This document shows positions 34,491-45,010 of a stretch of DNA of 64,000 nucleotides, piece after piece. Position 1 is the first letter of the stretch, and each line of letters starts with the position of its first letter. The notes below the pieces were generated by a model that was not told the DNA's origin, searched no databases, and saw nothing but the letters and a program-made list of their open reading frames with translations. Location: NCBI GenBank assembly GCA_000711775.1, contig ARYC01002095.1, positions 16,871 through 80,870 of the forward strand, given 5' to 3'. The stretch is from Oxytricha trifallax. Taxonomy: Eukaryota; Ciliophora; Spirotrichea; Sporadotrichida; Oxytrichidae. Made by a program: the position numbers and the translations under genes.

Positions 34491-36300
34491 TTTATAAATT
34501 AATTTACTTATTTGTCAATTATTCTGAACTTCAGATATAAATTTCTCAGCATTAACCCATGAAAATAAATATTCATTCTTTTGACGCTGCCCTGTCAGAT
34601 AATTTGTTAAAAACATAATTTCCTGGTTTTACATTTTCTCTATCAACAATATAGGGTTAAATGCTAGATTTTCGTGATAGGCATAGCTATTTGCGAAATA
34701 ATTATTTTTTATTGATTTTTTTTTTCAAAATTTTATTTAGATAATTTAGTATTTAAAGAGAATTGGCTTCTTAATTATGCTTTTAATCTTGAAATGACAA
34801 ATTCAGTGTTCTAATAAATAGGAATCAATTTAATTTGTCACAATGCTTTATTTGAAGGTAGTGATTTAGTTTAACAAATTTTATCCCCAAGCAAATTAAC
34901 TTTTTCAGTTTGAAACTTGTTGATTATTGACAATATGAATCAAATATTTTGATGCTCAATTTACTTTTCGAAGTAATGTATACAACAGTCTTGATAAAAT
35001 TTCAGCGTCATGCCTCTATTAAGACTTCACGGTCTTCATTCGCAATTAATAATGTAAAACCAAAAACTGACTTCTGGTATTATTTTAAGCAGATATTTTA
35101 TAAGAGCAATAAATAGACTAATTGCTCTAAACTTTTAAAGTTAAAGCAGTATTTCCAATATATAAGAATTTTATGATTTTAATCAAGCAAGGATTTATCA
35201 CAAATTAGCTACGGTGAAGGTTTTAATATTTAATTGAAATGATATGTCTAATTTTCTTGAAGAAGATGGACATAAGTTTTTAGATGAAAAGAAACTATGA
35301 GTAGCCTTTTTAGCATATATTCATAACGGCATGCTTCGTTGATTGATATTAGTTATTTAGGACCGATGATTAGTTAGGTTTCGTTGTTAAGAATACTTTT
35401 ATTAAGTTTTTTTATTTTATGACAGGTACTATTATTTGAGCATTTAAATCATATTATTAAAACCAATGATTGGATTGTTATAGTATTTTTTTATGAACTA
35501 ACTAAAGCAGTTTCTCCATAATTATTCAGAAAGCTGATAGGCAAATTCTCAAAATCATTATTTGCCAAGGCTATTTCCTATATTTAGCAAACTTATCCCT
35601 GCCATACCTACGATACCTGCAATCCCTGCGATACCTGCAATTCCTTCAAATCCTGTAATAGCAGCGATACCTGCAATACCAGTGTGGACACTTCTTTCAA
35701 TAAATACAAATAGATGTCTTATTACGCAAAAGTTAACTTCAAACATAGTTTCTTTTACAGCTTTTACAAAAACATGCTTTATTAGTACAGAATGAGTTTG
35801 CATTCACTAAGAGATTAATATATTTAAGCACTCTTCTTGAACTTATTTGTTTTACATAAATAACTGAAGCAGAAGCTGAATAGATCTCTCTTACAAGATA
35901 GGGAAAGTATTGAGGAAAGATGTGGCATTAATTTGAAATAATATTAACTCAATAAATAGCATTATCTTTGGCAAATTGATATAAATGGACAGATCTTATC
36001 ACAAATATTTTTTATAAGCATTCGAAATAGATTTGAACTTCATTTAAGAAATTGGCCTTGAGAACATAAAGACCTGGTGTTTCCTTTTTCACATTGTATT
36101 GTCCTAGTTGTAATACAACAGTGTATTTATTCGACATTAATTTCAATGAATTCTCAGTTATTTTAAAATTAAGTTTATTCTTTTATATTTGTCATTACCT
36201 CACAACATCCTATATCTTTATTTAGATCAGACTTTGCTGCAAAGATAATCGAAAACAAATGGAAATCTGCTGTATAATAGTTTATTACACCACTCATAAT
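34491..36300 (-). other. coding-like minus strand of unclear boundaries
   Basis: 34500-34720 continues the MT-A70 reading direction with sensible residues (Gly-Asn-Tyr-Val-Phe-Asn-Lys-Leu-Ser-Asp, Ser-Trp-Val-Asn-Ala-Glu) but changes frame, so it may be the N-terminal part of that gene. 34720-35540 has scattered minus-strand peptides without a motif. 35820-36300 shows nothing firm. Confidence 0.3.
35555..35803 (-). CDS. small protein with Gly-Ile-Ala tandem repeats
   Basis: 82 residues from ATG (35803) to TGA. The centre (about 35594-35680) is a minisatellite of 9-nt units read as Gly-Ile-Ala with variants, giving a very hydrophobic Gly/Ile/Ala run. The N-terminus is Met-Gln-Thr-His-Ser-Val-Leu-Ile. 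The plus strand is also open here (Ile-Pro-Ala repeats), so which strand is coding, if either, is uncertain. It lies between the MT-A70 and transposase genes. Confidence 0.3.
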
Positions 36301-36309
36301 TATTTTTCC

Positions 36310-37795
36310 TTATTATTTAAGTCAGCTCCTTCAATTGTTAATGAGCCTAATTTTCTCTTTAAGCAATTTATTCTGTCCCTTGACTGTAATCTTTATCTGT
36401 AGATTGGAGTTTTTGTTGTGAGTTCCCTTTTTTAATGAAGGTGAATAATTTCTCGATTGGGGCAAGATCAAATTAGTTAGGGCCCAAAAAAATGTTGATA
36501 AATTAAGCATGCTTTGCTTCTCCCGAAGGTAGCTGCTTCTATGGTAGGAAGCATTATCAAGCATGAGAATATGGTCTTCCCTCCACATAGGATTGTGTCT
36601 TTCAAAAGCTTCTACTGGTTGAAGAATAAAAAAGTATACTCCGATACTATTATTCTTTCCTTTGAAAAGTTAGTAGTAGACCCTTCCATCACTGCAGAGA
36701 GCTGCAATCAGTCCAATCTGCTGATAGCGCTTTGAATCAGCACATAATATTTTGAAGCCATTTCAATTTATCGGCTGAACTGTATTGAGCTTTCATCAAT
36801 ATTAATAAGTACTTTACCCTGTGAAAGTAATCGTACATAATGAATAGCAGCTTGAGCTCTCTAGCTGACGCTATCGCTTGATATTGATCTTTGGTTCATA
36901 CTTTTTTGGCAACATATTCAGTGAATTTTTAAGAAACTTCCGAATTTACTGAGTCTAAACTTTAACTCTTGTGCAATCTTAGAAGAAAGTCTAAATAACT
37001 GATGGTTTTATCAGCTTGTTATTTAATTTTATGAATTTCAGAATCAATTATTGAGCTTACCAGCTTAACCCATATCGTTTACTTCAACAGGGAACTTACG
37101 TTTGCTATATATTAATTTTGCTTAAATTTTTTATTTTTCTTTCCTGGTGAACGAATAATGAATATTATCTCCGTAGCGCATTTAATGTGAGACTGCTCTA
37201 CTAAATAGATAAGCTTGCTTTCTCCACATTAGACCATCTTTTAATTTTTTTTTAATCATTTTCCACTTAACTGGAAAATATTTCTTAAACTTTTCGGTAT
37301 CATCATAAGCTTAACAGTTCATTTATGAAAGTAATTTGCCATCATTCTTAATAAATTGTTTAATCAGAGAAGAAATTTAATAATCAAGCCGCTCCCTGAA
37401 AACTTAATAAAATCTTCAATTTATTCCATTGCTGGGAATTTCACCCAAGCCTACTAATGGCACTTGTCATCTCTTAGAGTAAGCCCAGTTTAAATATCTA
37501 GTCATCTCTCATATTTTATACTAATTCTTAAACATCCGATCTGGGATCAAAACTTTAAAAATTGCATTATTTCATCTTTAAAATGTTTTACTGAGCAATT
37601 TCAAGAGAGGTCAATATCCAAGAATCATGATTTAGGCAGTCTAGTTTTTAATTGTCCTAATTTTAGTAGTCAGTATATGAACTTATAATCCATTGTGACA
37701 GAGGGGTTTTCATTCTCGATTATCAGATTCAGTTGTCTTGAGTCATCTTGCCCTCCTAGATAGAATCGAAGATCACTCTATCTGAGCCTCTCCAT
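36310..37795 (-). pseudogene. Tc1/mariner-type DD34E transposase, distinct from TBE, frame-broken
   Basis: Minus strand, starting at an ATG at 37795 (Met-Glu-Arg-Leu-Arg). A basic N-terminal half (about 37340-37040, with Lys-Lys-Tyr-Phe-Pro-Val-Lys-Trp-Lys and Arg-Lys-Phe-Pro-Val-Glu-Val-Asn) is followed by the catalytic core: Ile-Asp-Glu-Ser-Ser at about 36797, Gly-Leu-Ile-Ala-Ala-Leu-Cys-Ser-Asp-Gly, Leu-Asp-Asn-Ala-Ser-Tyr-His (Asp codon 36556-36558), and Ala-Pro-Ile-Glu-Lys-Leu-Phe (Glu codon 36452-36454). The Asp-to-Glu distance is 104 nt, one base short of DD34E spacing, so one small indel lies between them. Other frame changes occur near 36730 and in the N-terminal half. It differs clearly from the TBE transposase. 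I found no terminal repeats for it. It diverges from the intact 239-aa gene at 37956. Confidence 0.8.
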
Positions 37796-37955
37796 ATTTA
37801 GTATGTATTAAAATTTATAATTAATTAAAATTATAAAAGATAAAATGATTATTTTATAAATAATTTCTTTTTGGGAAAAACTATTTCTTTCATGGTGAAG
37901 ATGTTTTTCATTTAGACCCAATAATTATATCAAAAACATTATTACCTCGACAGAG

Positions 37956-38675
37956 ATGTAATTATTTTATAAATTTATTATTAAATTGTAAGGCGTCCAC
38001 CTTAACCATGAACTAATTAGTAAATTTTCATTAGCTCAGGGAGAAGATTGTGAACAAGAAGTAGCTATAAGACTTTTTAGTACAAGAGTGTTGGGCTTAT
38101 CTTCCCAAGCTTCAATGCATGAATGTTTATTTTTTACGGTCTTTTCTTAATGGAGAAAAGGAGGTAAGCAATTTGTTTATAACAAAAATTAGCATTTGAA
38201 AAGAGCGGATGTGATTGTGGCTGCCGTGCCATAGATTGAAGGCTTGACAGTAGAAGATTTCCTAGAATATGCTTCGTCAAAGCCTTCAATTATAAGTTAC
38301 CTGCCCGATTAGAGCGATTGGATCCAATTAGACAAAAGATGGATTTATGACGTATTAATGTCTATAGACAAGGATGGGGTAAATTAGAAAGTAACTGATG
38401 CAAAGAGGAATAGAAGAGCAAAACAAGATTAATCCTAAGGATTATCAGTTCAAATGAGACCTGAATTTGCTAAGGCATTGGAAGATTAATTGAACTTCAG
38501 TGGTAAATAGTATTTCTTAAACATACATTTATAGTTCACAAGGGAAGATCAGCTTACTTAATAAAGCCAACTGCATCCAGAAAAAGAAGGGCAAAAAGAA
38601 ATCGAGGAAGTTAAGCAGGAGGAGTAAAACTTGAGACAGAGTAAACAAAGATATTTGGAAGTTATAAAATAATGA
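37956..38675 (+). CDS. intact 239-aa protein of unknown function
   Basis: Complete frame from ATG to TGA in the ciliate code, with GC and residue mix clearly above background. An N-terminal region with Gly-Glu-Asp-Cys-Glu-Gln-Glu and Ser-Gln-Ala-Ser-Met-His-Glu-Cys leads to Gln-Trp-Arg-Lys-Gly-Gly-Lys-Gln and Ala-Asp-Val-Ile-Val-Ala-Ala-Val-Pro. A central Lys-Arg-Trp-Ile-Tyr-Asp-Val-Leu is followed by Asp-Ala-Lys-Arg-Asn-Arg-Arg-Ala-Lys, which loosely recalls the recognition-helix end of homeodomain-like proteins. The C-terminus is a Gln/Glu/Lys-rich coiled-coil-like tail. The gene lies head-to-head with the transposase (161 bp between starts). The DNA-binding reading is a guess. Confidence 0.65.
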
Positions 38676-38821
38676 GAAATAATTTTGACCAGATGAACAA
38701 TGAGCTTCAAGACTTAGGTCAGTATAAGAACTTACTCATGCAATTAATGAGGGCTGGAGTCATTGATGAGGACGGCAACCCTTTGGCAAATAGCTAAAAT
38801 AACAGTTCCACAATGCTCTGA
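38672..38821 (+). CDS. 49-aa ORF overlapping the 239-aa gene by ATGA
   Basis: Its ATG overlaps the preceding stop (ATGA at 38672-38675). It reads Met-Arg-Asn-Asn-Phe-Asp-Gln-Met-Asn-Asn-Glu-Leu, then Gly-Val-Ile-Asp-Glu-Asp-Gly-Asn-Pro and ends at TGA. The residue mix is good. It could be the true C-terminus of the 239-aa protein displaced by a one-base indel, or a separate small frame. Confidence 0.4.
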
Positions 38822-38971
38822 GATTAAGCAGGAGATTTTATTAATGTATTGAAACTTAACTTTAATAAAAAATATTGCAAAATAATCATATTTTAACTTC
38901 GATTGTCAATAATCAATAATCATAATTTTTAATTGATAACTCATCTAGGAATTTTAAGGGTTCGGAGATTT

Positions 38972-39745
38972 TCATTGACTAAGAGGATTAGTCTGCAGCT
39001 TGGGACTTTAGGAGTCATCTTTTGAGGTTAAAGGGCTTTACTTGTAAAGCTATTCCTCCATATCTAGCTTGGATTTAGAAGTTTCAGAGTCGCTGCTTAT
39101 CTCAAGTTCATTAGGTTGATTATCATTGGATTGGTAGCCCTCTCTTAGAGACCGTTTACCCAAAATCAACTTTTTGTCGGATGCTAAGATCCTTTTATGG
39201 TCCATACTTTTGCTTGTTCTTGGAAAGAATCTTGCTTCGTCAAAGGGAGTGAACTACGAAGAATCAAAAGGTTTGATGTCATAATTTGAGAATATTTGAT
39301 TTGGTAGTTAAACTATACTTTTAATGTTATTCTTTAATTCCTCTTTTGAGTTGAATAACCTTCTCGCAGTCTTTAAAATTTTCCCTCTTTATATCTGCTT
39401 CTGTTTATGTTTGCTTGCTCTTGAATCGCAGTCATCGGAAATGGAAGTAGCGATAGGAGATGCAGATTCATAAAATCTTTATTTTTTATCCTTGTTCAAG
39501 TCATGAGACTGTTATGATTCTTCAACCTGATTCTGCTGCATTTGTGAATGCTAGGCAATCTATGTTTCTATCTAATCTAAGTTGTCGTTTTCTAAGGATA
39601 AACCTTGATGAAGTTTTAGAAGTCTAAAGTGAGTTTCATTATCATTCTATTCTTGCTTAAGTCTTACAAGTTATTCAATTGTGCTGGTACTTCCTTGGCT
39701 GTTGACCAGGTAGTGCCGCTATCATTTGTTATCGAGTTAGCTAAA
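38972..39745 (-). CDS. Ser/Asp/Lys-rich hydrophilic protein, about 255 codons
   Basis: One uninterrupted frame from just after a TGA near 39745 to the TGA at 38972. It is low in hydrophobic residues and probably largely disordered. Landmarks: Glu-Asn-Asp-Asn-Leu-Asp-Gln-Ile-Glu, Ile-Ser-Asp-Asp-Cys-Asp-Ser-Arg, Lys-Lys-Leu-Ile-Leu-Gly-Lys-Arg, Glu-Ile-Ser-Ser-Asp-Ser-Glu-Thr. There is no ATG near the open end. A palindromic insertion (39827-40974) lies immediately upstream and the SecA-like gene ends just beyond it on the same strand, so this may be the C-terminal tail of that gene or an independent gene that lost its start. It converges with the plus-strand genes at 37956-38821. Confidence 0.55.
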
Positions 39746-39824
39746 ATAGCATACTTTTAGTAAAATTAATAAGCAAATCAAGATTACTCATGTCTTTTAA
39801 ATTATATTAATTTATTTATATTTT

Positions 39825-40976
39825 TAGGTACTCTACTGTATTTAAGCTGTTTTGCAGTGTAGTACCTTAATTATATTAATTATCAAAATATTAAAATTTA
39901 AATGCTATGAATAAAATATGTAATTAAGTTTGTAGAAAAAGTAATATGTAATTTAATTATTATTAATAAAAGAATTATAATCTTTAAGTAAAGTTGCCTT
40001 GCAAAGTAACAATATCCTATTAAGGTAAAAATTTTTGAGAATAAATGAATTTTTTGATTAATATAGAATGTTGATTAATTAAGTTTTATATAAGTCTTAA
40101 AAAATAAGCAAAAGAATATAAGTGAATATATAAGCAAAGTATAATACAAAAAATTTAGAAAGTTATTGCTCAAATATAACAAGATATTCTGAGTCAATAA
40201 ATGAGCGCATGAGCGCTAAATATGTGCGCTCATTCGCTCATAAAATAAACATTCAGTCCATATCAAAGACATTAGTCTTAATTCTGATTCTTAAAAGAGA
40301 ATCCACTCTCTGCTTAAAAGCCCTATTTTAATTATTTATAATAGAAATATATTAATTTTAATAATATTTAACTTTACGCAATTTATTAAATTAAAAAAGT
40401 ACATCAGAAATTAATTCTCTATAGAGAAATCCTATTAGGTTTAATGTATTTAAGTTTTAATTAAAAATTAAAACTCTTTTATTAAAATTAATATATTTCA
40501 ATTATAAATAATTAAAAATAGGGCTTTAAAGCAGAGAGTGGATTCTCTTTTAAGAATCAGAATTAAGACTAATGTCCTTTGATATGGACTGAATGTTTAT
40601 TTTATGAGCGCATGAGCGCACATATTTAGCGCTCATGCGCTCATTTATTGACTCAGAATATCTTGTTATATTTGAGCAATAACTTTCTAAAATTTTCGTA
40701 TCATACTTTGCTTATATATTAACTTATATTCACATTTTGTTATTTTTTAAGACTTATATAAAACTTAATTAATCAACATTCTATATTAATCAAAAAATTC
40801 ATTTATTCTCAAAAATTTTTACCTTATTTATTATAAAATTTATTAAATAATTATATTATGCATTTTCTGTAAAAAGTAATGCTGTATTTAATTTTACTTA
40901 TTTTATTTAATTAATATAATTAAGATTCTTTACCGCAATACAACTTTATGCTTAAAAATTTGCGGTAGAGTACCTA
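39825..40976. mobile_element. 1,148-bp palindromic element flanked by TA
   Basis: Positions 39827-40974. The ends are GGTACTCTAC (left) and its complement (right), with TA on both sides, consistent with a TA target as in Tc1/mariner-type MITEs. Just inside the left end a second copy of the end motif forms a local hairpin (AGGTACTCTACTG with CAGTGTAGTACCT). The inner part is a large inverted repeat, about 40020-40395 against 40460-40836. Each arm carries a cluster of GAGCGCAT-like octamers (40200-40245 and 40600-40650). No coding frame. It separates the SecA-like gene from the hydrophilic ORF downstream. Confidence 0.75.
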
Positions 40977-41044
40977 AAATATATATTTATTTTAATATTA
41001 AAATCAAACATGTGCAAAGATGATTAGATTTAATTATTCACCGA

Positions 41045-43453
41045 AAATAATCTATTTTAGCTAAGTCTCCCAACTCTACCAACTATTTAATCTTAAACTC
41101 GTCGATGAAATTTGTCAGCCATGATTAAGTAAAGCCCACCATTCTTCTCAATTTCTTGTGAAGTTTTGACATCAGTTCCTCTGCCTTAAGTCTCGGATAA
41201 CATAAAAGACGCCAGATTTCCCATCTTTATCTCTTCTGCATAGACCACTCCTACATCCAGTTATAGCTTCCCAGAAACAAAGGATATTTTACTCTACTTT
41301 TTCAGCCAATTCTCAAGCATCTGGTATGAGGAGATCGCGACAATTATGATTGGTACTAATCCTGAATGCTTTTGAATAATAATATCGAGCTTTAAAAGTA
41401 ATCCTAAATGCTAGTGGCCACAAGTTCATCTACCAAGTGCTACTTCATGTTACCATTAATCGAACTTATCATGGGGAAATCAATTTCTTCTATTTTAAAA
41501 TTTCTTTTTATTATTTGCTTTTCTTTCATTCGTAATCTAGATCCAGTCATAGCAATCAGCTGTTTTGCCTTAAGAACATGTTTTATAAGGCTGAGCATAG
41601 AAGGTACAGCTCCATCAAAAAGAATCCAATCATGCTCATCAATTACAATGGAAGACTAGGTCAGCAGGTTTTAAAATTGTGAATCTTCGCAAAAGGTTTC
41701 AAAATCTTTTTGAGTAAGGTAATATAATCCACTTTTGTTCTCATCTCGTCTCGTTAACATATACTCTTAAATTGAAGTGCTGAATCAGCACTTCAAACTA
41801 CCGCTCATCCCTTTGTATGAGATGATCGTTCTTGCCAATGATGAAAACAGGATTTTCATGCTATATTGCTAAATAGATGGCTGACCAAGTAGCAAGCAAA
41901 GTTTTACCATTTCCCATTTCTAGATTTATGAAAAGTCGATTTTCTGATGACTCAAGTATCCTCTCCAGAAATTGGGATAGGGCTTGCTGCTTTTGATCTT
42001 TCGTGAATTAATTGGCAGATTTGGGAAGTAAGAGCATCTAATCGAGATTTCAAGAGTTACCAAGCAAAAGGTCTTCTACCACTTTACTGCAATCTTCATG
42101 CTTTTTTTCTATCATTAAGAAGCAAATGTCTTAGGCCATCTTTAATATATCTTCCAATTTTCTTAACCATATGCAGTTATTCGTTGTAAGGAGCTAAGCG
42201 AGCTTCTTCAAAAAGTTAATGTACAAACTTTGATTAAGAAAATCCCACTTATTATTGAATATATCTCTCATCCCCATGAGAAAATTTTTCAATTAGTCTT
42301 CGCTTTAAGCTTAACTCAAGGAACTGATAGCAATCAGATACTAAACAACCTCGATAGGAACTCCTCTGATAGGACCTAGACCATGATCCTCTTTTATTAC
42401 TCTTATGAACGGTTTGTTTAAGATAAAAAAGGTACCTGGAAGGAGCCTGACAACTTAGAAATCAACAAACCATTGCTAGAAAAGGCTGGTCATCATTGAG
42501 ACTACGCCAATGTTTTTGGAATAGATTGTCCAATTCAACTGAGTACTCTACAAACTCTTAGACTTCGTTCACAAAGATGAAGCGGCCAAGCCAAAAGATG
42601 TTAGAACATCTGGCCAGGTAGCAAGCAGGCACATCGCTGATCTTATTAGCTAACTATTGATGGTGATAATTTCGTTATTATAAAAGAGAAAAGAAGCGAC
42701 AAAGAGTCTTGTTTTTACCTGAATTGTATCTCGAATGATGACACACACACAGCTCGTGGCATATCCGGAAGAATCCTTCCAAATTCAAATTTGAGCAAGA
42801 ATTTTTCAAATGTCTCAAAAAGTCAATAAGACTATGGCTGTTTCTCACATGAATAGCCTCCAGGAACTTAAACCTGTCATCAGCTGGAAGAAACATAAAC
42901 TCTCGTAAACATTTGGTAGTTATTTCTCTTTGCAGAGTCTCTCCTAGATTTCCAGACTGCAGTTATTATGTAAGAGGTTGAGTGTTTTTCATGCTAAAGT
43001 TGCCGCTTAAAAATGTATGACTTGAAGGTAGGTCTTTTAGCCTCGAAAGGTAATTAATATGGCTTAAACCACCGATACTCTTGCCTATGTTTGACTGCGA
43101 CGACCTTTGTTGCTATCGATTCAGAATGAACTTACTAATGAATCGAGGAATGTCACTAGAGCCTAACAGGGGCTTAAATTCATTAAGTTTTAGAACCTCG
43201 CTCATGTTATAATCATGCTCTGGAGGAACCTCCTTAACACGATCGATCAGTTAAAGATATTGAGCACCTTAATATAGAGAAAGTCTTCCTTTTTGCTCCC
43301 AATCTATTTTGAACTAGGAATTTTGAAGTCATTTTCACCGACTGGGCCTTTCAATATTATCCTCTATGATGCAATCGACTGTCTATTTTTACATCTCAAA
43401 TGATTAAGGCAGTAACGAATTATTATTGGACTATTTGTTTAGAATTCAGTCAT
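41045..43453 (-). pseudogene. SecA-family motor ATPase (SF2 helicase-like), frame-broken
   Basis: Minus strand from ATG at 43453 (Met-Thr-Glu-Phe-Gln-Thr). SecA-type ATPases couple ATP hydrolysis to polypeptide movement in bacteria and plastids; eukaryotic nuclear relatives are little studied. About 430 residues of helical, Cys-containing N-terminal sequence of unknown type are followed by the motor: Glu-Met-Gly-Asn-Gly-Lys-Thr-Leu-Leu-Ala-Thr-Trp (Walker A, about 41890-41916), Ile-Val-Ile-Asp-Glu-His-Asp-Trp-Ile-Leu-Phe-Asp (Walker B, about 41610-41645), Ala-Met-Thr-Gly-Ser, Gln-Gly-Arg-Gly-Thr-Asp-Val-Lys (about 41168-41190), Asn-Gly-Gly-Leu-Tyr-Leu-Ile-Met-Ala, and Gln-Ile-Val-Gly-Arg-Val-Gly-Arg (about 41067-41090). 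The Gly-Arg-Gly-Thr-Asp and Gly-Arg-x-Gly-Arg pair is diagnostic of SecA. At least four frame changes and an in-frame TGA are present (near 43270, 42440, 42045, 41740, 41390). The end is close to the palindromic element. Confidence 0.8.
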
Positions 43454-43815
43454 GAAGTTTAACCGCTATTTTTGAAAAGTTGAGTGATTATTAAAGAATT
43501 TAAATTTTAAATTTAAGAATACTATTCAAAATTATTGAATACTTAATAGCACACTTAATTCAAACTTAAAGATCTTAAATAATTTTTAAGCCTTAAGCTC
43601 CACCTTCTATGAGGGAAATTCTATTTATAAGTGCTGGATCAACATCTGTCATAACTTAGGGTACCCTGATCGTTTCTAGCTATTTCGGCTGTTGAAATTA
43701 TCAAAAGTTTAAATCCAGGCTTTAACAATCTCGATAGGGAAGAACTAATCTGTTGGATGTATTCCTATGACCTTTGCTAGTCATTGATTTAATATCATTA
43801 AAATTATAAATCCCC

Positions 43816-44532
43816 ATGAAAACGCTAAAAATTCCTCAAAGTCTATTGACTTTAATCCCTATGTTCATTCTAAAGAATTATGGAGAAGATGAAGAATTTA
43901 TAAATAAAATTAAAGGCGTTGGTTTTCAGCTATTACTGATGGCACTCATTTAAGTGGCGGCCCATGATGATTTCACAGTGATTTAAGAAAAAATTACGAA
44001 ACTTATAGTCAATAGATAATATAACAATACGAGTAAGAGACAATATAAAACAGCATATGTGTAGAGTTATGTTGGTATTGATGCCATAAGAGCTACTTTC
44101 CTAGAATTCAAGAAAAATACAATGAAAGTCTATGGCCGAGTGAGATAAAATTAATGATGCTTAATTCAGATCAGTAAATTTAAGAATTAATCTAGATTAA
44201 TTGTTTTATTTGACTCTACTCTCAAAAATTCTACTTTATAAGCAATAGAAATATGTGCACTTGTGACCATTGCTATTATGATGTCTTTCATGGTATAATA
44301 TTTGAAATATATACTAGGGGTATTTTGGTACGAGGAATTCAAAAACAATAATTTTGGGCACCATGGAATTCTCTGTTCATGGACTAAATGCATAGAGACT
44401 GAAATCGTCCAATTCATATTTCTTGGCGAGGCATATGGTCATGAGTCACTGAGAGTGATCATCATGTATCTGAAAGTATTTAATTTTGTAGAGAATCCTT
44501 TAATCAATAAATCAATGTAGTATGACCATTGA
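43816..44532 (+). CDS. unknown protein with a hydrophobic segment, one in-frame TGA
   Basis: A single frame of 238 codons from ATG to TGA at 44530, interrupted only by a TGA at 44155. First half: Asn-Tyr-Gly-Glu-Asp-Glu-Glu-Phe, then Leu-Leu-Leu-Met-Ala-Leu-Ile, Ala-Ala-His-Asp-Asp-Phe, Tyr-Val-Gly-Ile-Asp-Ala-Ile. Second half: a membrane-like stretch (Ala-Leu-Val-Thr-Ile-Ala-Ile-Met-Met), then Phe-Trp-Tyr-Glu-Glu-Phe and Cys-Ser-Trp-Thr-Lys-Cys. Composition is good throughout. The frame runs into the dispersed repeat that begins at about 44520. Family not recognised. Either two ORFs or one gene with a premature stop. Confidence 0.5.
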
Positions 44533-45010
44533 TGAGTCAATTGGTGGTCTTATAGAATAAATAGTCATAATGGTGTTTCCAGGAATCTAATTTGCATACT
44601 TAGAGCCACACCTGACCACTCCTTTATTGACATCCATGCCAGCAGTTAATCTTTGGAAAAATACCTATAATAACCATATCATTGGTCAAAGCTTGACTAG
44701 TAACTCTGCACTCGTCACCATGTGAGACCAAAAAGATACTCATCTAATAGAAGAGCTTCTAAAACTAGGTTCAGTTAGTTTCTGTATCTATTGGCTTACT
44801 GTGGCATGAGCCATAGATCCTTCAAAATGAGACCTAGATTTTGAGGTTGGAACTAAAAATCCACTTTTAGAAGGATTTATATTTATTATATAATTATTAT
44901 CAAAATATCAATAAATGACCATATAACTCTATAGAGATGTCACAATGACTTGACCATGTTGGAGTGATCATATCATGGATGACTTTAATGATGTTTCTGA
45001 CTATTTGAGG
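44515..45010 (+). repeat. dispersed repeat, two partial units head to tail
   Basis: 44590-44710 matches the right part of the repeat seen inverted at 59190-59300 (both end in AAAGCTTGACT or its complement). 44735-45010 matches the left part seen inverted at 59320-59610, including GGCTTACTGTGGCATGAGCC. The order shows the end of one unit followed by the start of the next, so units can be joined head to tail. Unit length is about 420 bp. Confidence 0.6.

Noticed and set aside
36514-36735. 73-aa plus-strand ORF
   Set aside because: Shadow of the minus-strand transposase core, which carries catalytic motifs.
41408-41659. 83-aa plus-strand ORF
   Set aside because: Antisense to the SecA-like Walker B region.
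28737-43453. Bacterial contamination as the source of the SecA-like and methyltransferase genes
   Set aside because: Frames need TAA/TAG as Gln, base composition fits the surroundings, a eukaryotic GT..AG intron is present and a TBE is inserted.
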